Position numbers and translations under genes: made by a program. Positions 50,269 to 60,806 of a stretch of DNA of 64,000 nucleotides are shown one piece after another; position 1 is the stretch's first letter; every line of letters starts with the position of its first letter. The DNA comes from Pogona vitticeps (Eukaryota; Chordata; Lepidosauria; Squamata; Agamidae), in the NCBI RefSeq assembly GCF_051106095.1, contig NC_135785.1:182272045-182336044 (forward strand). The letters run 5' to 3'. A model generated the notes under the pieces. It was not told the origin of the DNA, ran no database searches, and saw only the letters and a program-made list of their open reading frames with translations.

Positions 50269-50666
50269 CAGTGGTGCCTCGCTTAGCGATGTTAATCACT
50301 GGAGCAAAAATCACTGCTAAGCGATTTTAAAAAGCCCAGAGAAACGTATTAAAATGCGTTTAATGCGTTCCTATGGGCTTAAAAACTAACCTTATGCGAA
50401 AATCCTCCATTGCGGCGGCCATTTTCAGTGCCTCTAAAGCGAGGCAAAACAGCAGGTGGCCATTTGGTTTACCCAGCAGCCATTTTGGAACCGCCGATCA
50501 GCTGGCTGAAAATTGGGCCTTTGTGATGATCGCTTCCCTGCGATCATCGCAAAGCGAATTTTCCCCATAGGGACCATCGCAAAACGATCGCTCTTGCGAT
50601 GGCAAAAAGTCCATCACAAAGCGATTTCATCACTATACGGAGTGATTGCTGTGCGAGGCACCAATT
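50269..50666. mobile_element. Tigger/pogo-like miniature element, 398 bp, inside BovB
   Basis: Starts CAGTGGTGCCTCGCTTAGCG and ends GCTGTGCGAGGCACCAATT, flanked by TA (50267-50268 and 50667-50668). The interior (gcggccattttcagtgcctc ... cccagcagccattttggaac) is shared with the 12042 copy. Younger than the BovB copy it interrupts. Confidence 0.88.
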
Positions 50667-50850
50667 TATTTCTTTGCACTGTTCATTTAAGAAGGCCCTC
50701 TTGTCTCTCCTTGCTATTCTTTGGAAGTCAGCATTCAATTTTCTGTAACTTTTCCTGTCTCCTTTGCATTTTGTTTCCCTTCTCTTCTCTCTGCTATTTG
50801 TAAGGCCTCGTTAGACAGCCACTTTGCATTTCCTTTTCTTTCTTTCTTTC

Positions 50851-51086
50851 TTATTATTTATTTATTGGACATATACCGCCCCATAGCGCTACAAGCACTC
50901 TCCGGGCGGTTTACAATTATACAGGCTACACATTGCCCCCCCAGCAAGCTGGGTACTCATTTTACCGACCTCGGAAGGATAGAAGGCTGAGTCAACCTTG
51001 AGCCGGCTACCTAGGATTTGAACCCCAGGTCGTGAGCACAGTTGTAGCTGCAGTACAGCGTTTTAACCACTGCGCCATGAGGCTCT
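50851..51086 (-). mobile_element. CORE/MIR-like tRNA-derived SINE with L2-like tail, inside BovB
   Basis: Minus strand: agagcctcatggcgcagtgg (box A), cctggggttcaaatcctagg (box B), a core (ttgactcagccttctatcct, ccgaggtcggtaaaatgagt) resembling the MIR 'cctcatctgtaaaatggg' core, and a tail (gtaaaccgcccggagagtgc, gctatggggcggtatatgtc, (AATA)n) like the L2 3' end. The L2-like tail implies L2 machinery moved it. Confidence 0.85.
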
Positions 51087-52324
51087 TTGGGATGGTTGTT
51101 CTTGCTGCCTCCTGTACAATGTTACAAGCCTCCATCCATAGTTCTTCAGGCACTTTGTCCACCAAATCGAGTTCCTTAAGTCTGTTCTTCACTTCCACTG
51201 TGTATTTATAAGGGATTTGGTTTAGATTATACCTGACTAGTCCAGTGGTTTTTCCTACTTTCTTCAGTTTAAGCTTGAGTTCTGCTATAAGAAGCTGATG
51301 ATCAGAGCCACAATCAGCTCCAGGTCTTGTTTCTGCTGACCGTATAGAGCTTCTCCATCTTTGGCTGCAGAGAACATAATCAATCTGATTTCGATATTGC
51401 CCATCTGGTAATGTCCATGTGTAGAGTCGCCTCTTGTGTTGTTGGAAAAGAGTGTTTGTGATGACCAGCTTGTTCTCTTGACAAAACTTTATTAGCCTTT
51501 GACCTGCTTTGTTTTGAATTCCAAGGTCAAATAAGAAGAACATCTTTCTTTGGTGTCAGTTCTAGAAGGTGTTGTAAGTCTTCATAAAATTGGTCAATTT
51601 CTGCCTCTTCAGCATTGGTGGTTGGTGCATAAACTTGGATTATTGCTATGCTGAAAGGTCTGCCTTGGATTCGTATTGAAATCATTTTATCATTTTTGAG
51701 TTTATATCCCAGTACAGCTTTTCCCACTCTTTTGTTGACTATGAGGGCTACTCCATTTCTTCTACAGGATTCTTGCCCACAATAGTAGATAATTGTCTGA
51801 ATTGAATTCACCCAGTTCTGTCCATTTTAGTTCACTGATGCCCAGGATGTCAATGTTTATTCTTGCCATCTCCTGTTTGACCACATCCAGCTTACCAAGA
51901 TTCATAGATCCAGGTTCCTATGCAGTATTTTTCTTTACAGCATTGGACTTTCCTTTCACTTCCAGGCATGTCCGCAGCTGAGTGTCCTTTCGGCTTTGGC
52001 CCAACCACTTCATTAGCTCTGGAGCTACTTGTCCTTGTCCTCCACTCTTCCTCAGTAGCATGTTGGATGTATTCTGACTTGAGGGGCTCATCTTCCAGCA
52101 TCATATCTTTTACCCTTTTGTTTCTGTCCATGGAGTGTTCTTGGCAAAGATACTGGAGTGGCTTGCCAAATCCTGCTCCAGGTGGATCGCATTTAGTCAG
52201 AACTCTCCACTATGACCTGTCCATCTTGGGTGTCCCTGCATGGCATAGCCCATAGCTTCTCTGAATTACTTAAGCCCCTTTGCCACGACAAGGCAGCAAT
52301 CCATGAAGGGGTAATGATAACATG

Positions 52325-53104
52325 TCCCTAGTAGTAAATCACATTTGAGGCCCTGTCAGCTAACCCAGAGCAATGCTTAAGATGAGACTACCTCTTGTAA
52401 TTATTTTGGTTTGTCGGAGACTGTGCCATCTTTGACATTTAAAGTTGAGTTTCAAACCAGAAATGACCATATCCTGTGGGTTCCTTCCATTCCACTAAGC
52501 TTCTATTATCCTCTCGGTACACATGGTCTCTGTTAAAATCAAGCAGTCTAACTCTTCCAATTTATTTCAAAGGCTTCTATCATGAGCACAGAAAACATGT
52601 ATACATGGCGTCCCTCTCCAGCTGCCGCCTGCATGTGCAACTTCCCCTCTGGCCCCCTGATCTATCTGGCAACCTGTTAGCTTCACTTGGAGGCTCATGG
52701 CCTTTTTCAACACTAATCAATACATGAACACAAATTCTTTTCTGGTAGATTTTATTCCATCTTTGTGTCACAAGATATAACTTAAAGACATCACTGGATA
52801 AGTCTTTAACTTCACTAAAATTAAGGCAAGTGTATTTATAAGAACATTAGAAGCAGAGCTTTTCCTTTTTAACTGGGGAAAGAAACCCATAAAATGGCAA
52901 TATATTGCCACCTTCTGGCTCCACACATTTTTGCAGTTTAGCAAGGACTTGCGCAGAACACCAACAATGAACAAATACAACATAAAATTTTTGACATGAT
53001 TTGGATCTAAAACAATTGCATTGAGTCTGGAATCTGTATGTGGAATCCTACAAATACTAGTCATTTAATCTATGACAGGGCCTTAATACTGAAACCTGTG
53101 TTGT
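52325..53104. other. Gene-free stretch between BovB and the ARHGAP6 3' end
   Basis: No exon or repeat recognised. Confidence 0.4.
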
Positions 53105-53109
53105 ATTTT

Positions 53110-54014
53110 TTTAAAAAGAAAGGGAATTATTTATTTTAGTCAACCATTTGGGTTCCAGTTGGCTTTTAAGTTATGATTTTTAAATATATATTATGCATTG
53201 TATATAAAATTGCAATGGATCTAAAATGGGCAGAAATATCTTTGGGTTTTCTATATGACTGATGCACAGCCCTGCTGCTGAAAGATTAACTGAAATTGTT
53301 TTCTAACAGAGTTTTAAATATATCTCTATTTTACCATATTGCATTAAATTTTAATTTTTTTCCTGCAAGCAAATAACAAGGTAGACACTTCCCCCTCTAA
53401 ATTACCCACTATAAAATATATGGCTTTTAATGTTTCCATTCCACATTAGTGTTTTTTGTAGTCAGTGAAAATATATGTCTCCCACAAAAAGGTTATTTAA
53501 AAAGCACAGAAACCAGCTTGTGCACTTTCAAGAGAGCTTCAAAGCATCTCTTGATAGTAAGTACTAAGTGCAATGAATAAAATATTTCTCCCCCCCCCCT
53601 TGCACAAAGCAGTCAAGGTTGTTTGCCTCCTGCCTTTGAACACGATACATAGTACAAAAAAAGGAGAACTTTTTGCATAATATACAATCATCTGAATGGC
53701 AGATACATAAATACATCTTAGCAACATCAAGCCTGTAGTTTTTACCGTACACGCAGCTTATATTTTACAGAGTGTTTAGGAATGGGAGTTGTCATCTCGT
53801 TTTCCCTTCTTATAATGATTACAAAACCAGAAAAAGATATTCATACGTTTTACAGTGCTATTAAAATTCTTTATAAAGTGAACATAGTTGTTGTTGCTGT
53901 CATAGTTTAAAAAAAAAAAGACACTTGCTTAGTATAAAACAAATCTGGAATCCAGTCCGCCATGACCATTCCTTGCCCTGTCGAGAACAGCCTGGCCACT
54001 GCTGGGATCTCCAC
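53110..54014 (-). other. ARHGAP6: ARHGAP6 3' untranslated region (predicted)
   Basis: A+T-rich sequence following the TGA stop at 54015-54017 with no repeat recognised, ending at the candidate poly(A) signal. Absence of transposons here, in a transposon-rich window, fits a transcribed and constrained UTR, but no direct evidence of transcription can be seen. Confidence 0.45.
53130..53135 (-). promoter_or_regulatory. ARHGAP6: Candidate poly(A) signal of ARHGAP6
   Basis: TTTATT on the plus strand is AATAAA on the minus strand. It is the first such hexamer I find downstream of the stop codon, giving a 3' UTR of roughly 0.9 kb. Variants (ATTAAA-type) occur nearer the stop, so an earlier end is possible. 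Confidence 0.4.
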
Positions 54015-54718
54015 TCATACTAATGTTTCTGGGAGAGAATCTGGATTGTCAGGTGATAAAATCTCCCAGATTTGCCACCGATCCCTTTGCCAGTCATACC
54101 AGTCTGGCTCAGACAAATGTTTACTGTTCTGCCTGCTGTCTGGAAGGGAGCCCTTCTTTTCTGATTCTTCCGGCTGCTCCTCACCCAGGGCAGACTGTTC
54201 AGGCACTTGAGTCATTACTCTTGCACCTACAACCCCAGGACGGGATTCTGGCCTCCGCAGTCTCCACAGTGGATGTTCTGCTGATGAGACTGTGGGCTGG
54301 AAAGAGGAGATGGAACTTGGCTTGGCTTTGTCCGGATAAGGGGGTGGCGGCCGGTCTTTCCGAAGCATTTCGGCCTGCCTCAATGATTTTTCTGCGCTGT
54401 GCAAACCAGCGGGGTCCGAGTCATGCTCCACAAGAGGCTCTGTGTTTCTCACAGGCAAAGGCTGCTCCGAGTTAGTCTGGTTGGAATTCCTTCTTCCCAC
54501 TTCCATTTGTGGGGTGCTGCAGACCCGAGAAAGTGGGGGATGAGACCGGCATTCCGGAAGGGCAGCTGTAGTCTGACTCCTTCGAATGAGTTGCTTTCCA
54601 TTGTCTACTTCTCTACGGTTTCCCAGCCACTGCGGAGAAGGCAGGGACAGGTTTCCTTGGGAAAGAGAGCACAGTCCTGTCCGCAGCAAGCTGCTCTCAC
54701 AGAGGTCTCCATGGGATC
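54015..54718 (-). CDS. ARHGAP6: ARHGAP6 last coding exon (C-terminal tail)
   Basis: Rho GTPase-activating protein 6, which acts at the actin cytoskeleton. This exon starts after a good acceptor (tcctgtag then gatcc), takes one base of the split Gly codon from exon 57163-57243 (phase 1), and ends with TGA at 54015-54017. It encodes SHGDLCESSLLRTGLCSLSQ, then a low-complexity tail with a PPPPYP motif (a WW-domain ligand type) and the tryptophan-rich end WYDWQRDRWQIWEILS, finishing PETLV. From memory human ARHGAP6 has the matching WLDWQRERWQIWELLS and the same PETLV end. The terminal ETLV fits a class I PDZ-ligand pattern. The middle of the tail is less conserved than both ends. Confidence 0.93.
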
Positions 54719-57162
54719 CTACAGGACCACACAAAATGAGAAGCAATCATGAGTCCTGCATGTCTGTTTTAACTGCAGCAAAATACAGGCACTCAGATGT
54801 CAAGATCTCTCTGCTGTTTGCCACTATGATTCTGCGCACGTTACTCTAGAACAAAATAGCCATGGCTGGTCAACGCCATTCTGCTGCTTGAGGCAGAGTA
54901 GCAATGGAAATCTCTACTGACATTAAGTATCCGCAGGGTCTAAAGCTAAATTATTCTGACCCATGAAACAGAAAATCCCAGAATCACCCCCCTCTTGTCA
55001 GTAAAAATACAATAGCAAAGTAATTAAATAATGATTTTCTGCTTCTTCCACAGCACCCCAAATCTGTGTCCTCAGGTGACTTTGTTTTTTTATTTTTTTA
55101 TTTTTTTACTGTGCTCAGGGTCAGCCCTGAAAATACACAAAAATGGTGTGCCTTGATTTGGAATGCTTACCCAGCATTTGGAATCCTTACACAGCATTCC
55201 AAATATTCTGATTATCTAGGTCAGACTCCACCAGTCTCCAGACATCTTGGCCTGTCACAAGGTGGGGAAGAGTGATTTAGCTTTCTAAGGGGAACACCCT
55301 CTACTTCTGTTTGAAATATCAGAAAACAAAATACTGTAAAGACACTCTAAAATTAAGGGATACTTGGTCTGAAGAGTACAGGTGGGAAGAAATTCCTCTC
55401 TCTTATAATTCCCAAACTCAGGGTCATCTAAAGAAATTGTTTATCAGAAAGCTGAACATAGCCAGGGCATGTGCTATTGTTTGGATGGCCCTGACAATTT
55501 GATTGGAGAAATCCCCAGTCTCTCTGGAGTTGCCCTTTGTAAATCTGTCAATCAAAAGCTATCAGTCGTAATTGCTGAAAAGAACCTCCAAGATGACAAA
55601 CCAGATACTGGAAAATAAACTGCTCTTGAAAAGCTAACAGGGGGGGAATTAATTCATAATACTTGTATTTTATAAAAGAGTAACAATAGTTGTTAAACAC
55701 ATCTTCACCTCATGATTTAAAACGGCATTATGTTAATTAGTTCAAAAGTAACTCCAAATGGTGTAGAGCTCTGTGAGTGAGCTCTCCACTTGCATGCTTT
55801 CCCTCCACTGTTCTCATAATCTCTGACTTCTACTCTTCATTCTAATTGAGCTGCAAATTGTTTGCCAACATATTTGAACCACAGCTTGCTGTTATAGCTG
55901 AGGCAAACAAACTATATATTGAACAAACCATTGTCTGTCCACAAACCAACAGTGCAAAATCTGTTTCAATTCTTGTTTGCAGACAAACCAGAATTTTTTT
56001 TGTAATCGATAGTTTTGGTTTGAATATAATGGCAAACTATATTTTGTCATCAAATGGAAGTCGGGGGGAATCAGATTTTGTGAGGAGAGCAGCAGAACAG
56101 ATGAGTTTTGGTAAATCAGCATCAATGTAAAATTTGGCATCACATCTGAGCCCACCTCTCATTCATCAATAACCTTTGTAACAGCCCTTTGTATCCTATG
56201 TTACAGATGAGGCTAAGAGCAAGAAATAGTAGCTTGATTGCAACCAGAGAGTTAATCTGTAGTTACTGAGGCTCTTTGGAATTGTTTGCTGTTCCTACCC
56301 ATAAGTCCGATGTTGAACAGATTCATGGGGTCCTAATAAAGTAAACGGTTGTTCCAAGCTGCCAAGAGATCAACTCTTCTCTGAGTCAACACTTTCCCTG
56401 CCTAAGAAGCTAAATACTTCATCCAGAATGGAACAGGGTGAAAGACCATTTAATTATGTAGTGTTTTCTTCAGGAATACAAGAGGAGGAGCAGATGGAGA
56501 CAGCTAGATAGCAAAGACAGCTTTCAGATTAAGAATGGAGGAAGGTGAAGAACCTCAGAAAGGCAATATTTGAGAGGGGCAGCAATTGAATGCAGAATAT
56601 AGTAGCTCGTGATCCTACCCTCACCTCATTTAAAATGGGTCCGTTTTGCTTTTTCTTACCCTTGCTTTTCCTCTACTGGACACGGATGGATATAAATCCA
56701 TGCCATCGTGAAGCCAATGAGGCTTTTTTTGTTGTTGATATTTGGATTACAAACCCCTTCCAAGAAGAGCCAGGAATCCTCTTTTGTGTTCTCTCTTGCC
56801 TGCCATTAAAATCAGCTTAATGGTCCGACAAAAGCTATTCCCGCCCCTTGCCTAATTAAAGAGTCAAAAGCACCTCATCGGGCTGACCAGTCTCTTAACA
56901 ATGGAGAGATCTGTGTTTCCATGCTGTGGCCTCTCTCATGGTATAAGTCTGTGGCAGCCTGCTAGGACACCAAATCAACACTTTTAAAAAAATCATCTGC
57001 AAAGGGTACATTCAACTCCTCACCACTGACATACCACACAGGAAAACCAGACTCATGATGATCTTGTGAATTTAGTCAGTGCCATCTGCTGGCAGACTAT
57101 AGTAATGTAGCAGTTTAATGTAAACAGATTATGAAACACAAGTAAAGCAACAAGATCGATAC
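54719..57162 (-). other. ARHGAP6: ARHGAP6 intron
   Basis: 2.4 kb, GT-AG bounded. Contains an inverted repeat at about 55156-55204 and no large transposon that I can recognise. Confidence 0.8.
55156..55204. repeat. Short hairpin / tandem motif in intron
   Basis: tttggaatgc ... gcattccaaa form 10-bp inverted arms; a direct copy of catttggaat(g/c)cttac lies between them, so both a hairpin and a slipped tandem repeat are possible. Confidence 0.75.
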
Positions 57163-57243
57163 CTGACATTCCTATATCTTTGGAACCACTTTTCAGAGTT
57201 GAATGCCAGGTTCCCCAGATGTCAAAATAGTCTTCTGAAGTGT
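57163..57243 (-). CDS. ARHGAP6: ARHGAP6 internal coding exon, 81 nt
   Basis: Bounded by acceptor cctttag and donor gtatcg on the minus strand. Begins with 2 nt of a split codon (G from the exon before + AC = Asp) and ends with 1 nt (G + GA = Gly). Encodes [20 protein letters not shown] then SKDIGMS, closely matching the remembered human [20 protein letters not shown]. This strongly conserved WGTWHSTLK block lies in the post-GAP tail and its function is not known to me. Confidence 0.93.
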
Positions 57244-58243
57244 CTAAAGGATAAGGAGAAACATAAGATATGCATTATTCTGTAAGAATTATTTGGAGGT
57301 GGGGGGTACAGAATGGCCAGGTTCCAAATGCTGGGTTTGCTTCCTATAATCAAATAAATTTCACTTCCATGCTTCCTTTAAACAGCAGATCCCTCTAGAT
57401 CTCAATATGCTTTTAAAAGCCATGTTTTAAAAAGCAGCATGCCAGGCCAAAAAAGGGGATTTCTTTTCAGGTAACACACAAGAGGCTCACAGACCCTGTT
57501 TCGCAGCTTTCTGGATTCTGGTTCAAACGTCCCTGAACAGTAATAGAGGAATAATGTTTTTCAAGAATTCCAAAGCAAAGCAAGACTTAAAGCAAAAGCA
57601 CCTGCATAATTCCATGAATGTTCTTACCAGTCAAAAGTTTCTGAACTTATTCAGAGAGGCAACACAACTATACTGGCAGCTCTGTGAAGATCTTTCATGT
57701 TAACTCTATCAATAGATACACTGATATTTAGAATCAGAAAGAGCTTGTGTTCAAAGATACAAGTCCAATACTTTTTACCAGATGGATGCTGGCGGAGTTC
57801 TGGACTGTTGGTCAAGCTCTAGTTTAGTCGAAGACAAAGCCAACTTGCTAGCCACTGTCCCTGCTCCCTGGACAAATCAGAAATTTTGAAAATAAGATAT
57901 TTGTCTTGTGGCATTTACTATGTTGTGCCTTCTGTAAAGCTCCATGTTCACTCCCATGCTGTCTGACATCAATAATGAGTCACTGGTAGAGATTATCTCA
58001 AAATTTGAACCAAAGTAGTTATCTGAGTCAGTGGATGCTCTGCTTATGGACATCTAGTTTTAGATGAAGTGTAAGGGAGGAATCCAGCCTAGGAAGCAAT
58101 TGCATGCCTAAGTCATTATTGCTTGCACAGCTGGAAAAATCCAGAACTAGCACAACATTTTTCTCCACTATTATCACATTGGTTTTAGGCCTAAATGTTT
58201 AATACCAAGCCCTCCTTTTTTTTCTTTTCATGAAGTTCAAGTA

Positions 58244-60581
58244 TTATTATTATTATTATTATTTATTTTATTTATATCCCGCCTATCTAGTCGCGAAGAC
58301 TACTCTAGGCGGCTTACAACAAAGTTAAAATACAATAAAAATAAAACAACAAATTACAAAACAGGTAAAAGTAAAAAGACAGTAAAGAAATAAGAAAATC
58401 AAAAATAATCTTATGAGAAGGCCTGCCGAAACATCCAGGTCTTTAATAGATTCTTGAAAGTGCCCAGCGAGGGAGCTCCACGAATGTCAGGAGGTAAGTT
58501 ATTTCACAGGCAAGGAGCCACCGCCGAGAAGGCCCTATTTCTTGTTTTCTCTTTCCGGGCCTCCCTCGGCGTTAGGCTCCTCAGCCTCACCTCCTGGCTC
58601 GCCCGTGTGACCCGGGTAGAACTTGGTGGGAGAAGGCGCTCCGCCAGGTATCGAGGCCCTAAACCGTTTAGGGCTTTATACGTAAGCATTAGCACTTTGA
58701 AGTCGATGCGGAACCTGATGGGCAGCCAATGCAATGCGGCCAGAGTGGGCGAAATATGTTGGAATTTTTTCACTCCACTAAGTAATCTGGCCGCCGCATT
58801 CTGCACCACCTGTAATTTCCGCAGCAGCCTCAAAGGAAGCCCCACGTAGAGCGCATTACAGTGGTCTAATCTTGAGATTACGAGCGCGTGTACTAAGATG
58901 GTGAGCGCCCCCACTTCCAGGTAGGGCCGCAGCTGGGCTATCCGCCTAAGGTGAAAAAAGGCGGTGCGGACCACCGATGCCACCTGTGACTCCATGGAGA
59001 GCACCGGGTCCAGATGGATCCCCAAGCTGCGTACCCCATCCCTAGCAGGGAGAGTCACCCCCCCAAAAGAGAGGGAGTTTCCCAAATCCCCGACTGTGGG
59101 GGGGCCCACCCTCAGCACTTCCGTCTTGTCCGGGTTCAGCATAAGCCCGTTCTCCTGCATCCATTCCAGTATAGTCCCCAGGCAGCGCTGGAGGCACAGG
59201 ACGGCTTCTCCTGCGGTTGGCAAAAAGGAGATGTAGAGCTGCGTGTCGTCCGCATACTGGTGACACGAAGCACCACACCCCCTGATGACCCCACCCAGCG
59301 GCCTCATATAGATGTTGAATAGCATTGGGGAGATAATCGACCCCTGTGGGACCCCACAATTGAGGCTCCACGGGGCCGAGACGCTCTCCCCAAGCTGAAC
59401 TCTCTGGGGACGGTCCTCCAAGAAGGAACGGAGCCAGGACAATGCCAGGCCACCTATTCCCAACTCGGAGAGCCTCCCCAGGAGGATACCGTGGTCAATG
59501 GTATCAAAGGCCGCTGAGATGTCGAGGAGGACCAACAGGGACACTTTGCCCCTATCGGCCTCCCTCAGTAGGTCATCACACAGGGCGACCAAAGCCGTTT
59601 CTGTGCCGTGGCGCGGCCTGAAGCCCGACTGGAATGGATCCAGGGCATCTGTTTCTTCCAAGAGCGCCTGAAGCTGGTCGGCCACCACCCTCTCGACTAC
59701 CTTGCTAAGGAAGGAAACATTGGCGACGGGCCTGTAGTTGCCAATTTCGTCCGCCGCCAAACTAGGTTTCTTCCTAATGGGCCTAATGAGTGTGTCCTTC
59801 AGGGCAGATGGAAATCTGCCCTCAAGGAGAGACCCATTTATAATAGCCGTGGCCCATTCCGTTGTTAACGGCCTGGCTGCTTTGATTAGCCAGGCCGGGC
59901 AAGGGTCCAAAGAGGAGGTGGTGGCACGACAGCGATCAAGCGCCCTGGAGACAGTATCAGGCGTAACAGGCTGAAAGGTGTCCAAAATCACCGGGCAAGA
60001 CGGAGCGCTGGACATCTCAGCTCGACTCACTGTACTCAAAAAAGGAGAGAGGTCCCGGCGGATGGCCTCCACTTTTGATTTAAAAAATGCTGCAAATTGG
60101 TCCGGCGAAAAACTAGGGGGAGGCCCATCACCCGGACCAACTCCGGAGAGGTCGCGTACTATACGGAATAACTCCGCCTGCTGGTTGGACGCCTCGCTTA
60201 TCCGGTTAGCGAGGTATGATCTACTAGCAGCCTTTACCTTAGCAAGATAAAGGTTAGTAGCGACCCTGACAGCTATCCTATTAAAATCCGTCGGGGCCCC
60301 TCTCCATCTGCGCTCTAGCCGTCTCCTGACCCGCTTCCTCGCCCGGAGGTCCCGGTTAAACCAGGGTGCCGGACGGTCTCTGCGGCGGAGAGGGCGTTTA
60401 GGTGCGATCATGTCAGCAGCCCTAGTCGCGGCAGCAAACCAGCCATCCACCAGAGCCTCGACAGGAGCGCCAGCCAGGTCAGCCGTAACACCTCTCATGG
60501 CATCCTGGAATCCAACAGGATCCAGTAGCCTTCGAGGGCGGACCATAACAATAGATCCCTGCTCCCTGCAGGGGGGGAGAG
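58244..60581 (-). mobile_element. L2-clade LINE, 5'-truncated, young
   Basis: On the plus strand the left end is an ATT satellite followed by the tail (tttatatcccgcctatctag ... actctaggcggcttacaaca). The right end stops within the 3' part of the endonuclease/linker region. A short caagta is present on both sides (58238-58243 and about 60583-60588), possibly the target duplication. The element is markedly G+C- and CpG-rich compared with the host intron, which fits a recent arrival that has not yet lost its CpGs. Confidence 0.85.
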
Positions 60582-60627
60582 CCAAGTAATGTGGTGGACA
60601 TTCTGGAAAGGTTATACATCTGAACAT
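58504..60627 (-). CDS. L2 LINE reverse transcriptase ORF, open for 707 codons
   Basis: Only the part from about the codon for 60.57 kb down is LINE; the first residues (MFRCITFPECPP) come from host flank. In order: the linker RPLRRRDRPAPWFNRDLRAR (about residue 75-95), RT fingers DPFQSGFRPRHGTETALVAL (about 335), LLVLLDISAAFDTIDHGILL with the first catalytic Asp (about 367), GVPQGSIISPMLFNIY (about 423), QYADDTQLYISF with the YADD catalytic pair (about 458), and the C-terminal ALHWLPIRFRIDFKVLMLTY block. It stops at RAFSAVAPCL, where a TGA stands in place of the usual Trp codon, and NNLPPDIRGAPSLGTFKNLL follows in frame. The APE endonuclease is missing, so it is not autonomous, but the RT frame is otherwise intact. 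Confidence 0.88.
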   Translation of the reverse strand: MFRCITFPECPPHYLALPPCREQGSIVMVRPRRLLDPVGFQDAMRGVTADLAGAPVEALVDGWFAAATRAADMIAPKRPLRRRDRPAPWFNRDLRARKRVRRRLERRWRGAPTDFNRIAVRVATNLYLAKVKAASRSYLANRISEASNQQAELFRIVRDLSGVGPGDGPPPSFSPDQFAAFFKSKVEAIRRDLSPFLSTVSRAEMSSAPSCPVILDTFQPVTPDTVSRALDRCRATTSSLDPCPAWLIKAARPLTTEWATAIINGSLLEGRFPSALKDTLIRPIRKKPSLAADEIGNYRPVANVSFLSKVVERVVADQLQALLEETDALDPFQSGFRPRHGTETALVALCDDLLREADRGKVSLLVLLDISAAFDTIDHGILLGRLSELGIGGLALSWLRSFLEDRPQRVQLGESVSAPWSLNCGVPQGSIISPMLFNIYMRPLGGVIRGCGASCHQYADDTQLYISFLPTAGEAVLCLQRCLGTILEWMQENGLMLNPDKTEVLRVGPPTVGDLGNSLSFGGVTLPARDGVRSLGIHLDPVLSMESQVASVVRTAFFHLRRIAQLRPYLEVGALTILVHALVISRLDHCNALYVGLPLRLLRKLQVVQNAAARLLSGVKKFQHISPTLAALHWLPIRFRIDFKVLMLTYKALNGLGPRYLAERLLPPSSTRVTRASQEVRLRSLTPREARKEKTRNRAFSAVAPCL

Positions 60628-60806
60628 GAGATAGATAAAGGCAAATTAAATTAAAGCTCACATCCATGAGAATGATTTGAGAATGCAACGGGGCTTTGTC
60701 ATGGTCTTGATGACATTATATTCCCTTTTTAAAAGATAATGCCTGCACATTAGGAGGAATGCTACTAAATCTGTGAACTTTCACCCAGCCTATGCGTTGA
60801 CCATAC

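Larger units (their letters stand above)
48689..51811 (-). pseudogene. BovB endonuclease-reverse transcriptase ORF, decayed
   Basis: Pieces in order on the minus strand: endonuclease (VYAPTTNAEEAEIDQFYEDL at about 51.6 kb; YRNQIDYVLCSQRW and DCGSDHQLLIAELKLKLKKV at about 51.3 kb, the catalytic SDH triad end), a linker broken by the SINE and the Tigger-like element, RT (PVELFKILKDDTVKVLHSIC at about 49.95 kb; LRYADDTTLMVEIEEYLKNL with the YADD active site at about 49.3 kb), and the C-terminus (RRIDAFELWCWRRLLRIPWT at about 48.9 kb). The pieces lie in different frames separated by stops and shifts, so no protein is made. Confidence 0.88.
48521..52314 (-). mobile_element. BovB (RTE) LINE, nearly full length, with two nested insertions
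   Basis: Flanked by an imperfect 10-bp duplication (gatgacatgt 48511-48520, gataacatgt 52315-52324). Without the nested elements the copy is about 3.15 kb, close to full-length BovB. On the minus strand a 5' leader (gccttgtcgtggcaaagggg at about 52275-52295) is followed by endonuclease, reverse transcriptase and the 3' tail ending gaccatgggg-type sequence near 48555. The Tigger-like element (50269-50666) and the MIR-like SINE (50851-51086) lie within it. Multiple frames, not active. Confidence 0.9.
57244..60806 (-). other. ARHGAP6: ARHGAP6 intron carrying an L2 LINE
   Basis: 3.6 kb, GT-AG bounded. Two thirds of it is the L2 LINE at 58244-60581, in the same orientation as the gene; without it the intron would be about 1.2 kb. 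Confidence 0.85.

Noticed and set aside
50851-51086. A tRNA gene suggested by clear box A and box B sequences (minus strand)
   Set aside because: The core and L2-like tail that follow show a SINE; the tRNA-like part does not stand alone as a gene.
53571-53580. AATAAA near 53571 as a poly(A) signal for ARHGAP6
   Set aside because: It is on the plus strand, while the gene runs on the minus strand.
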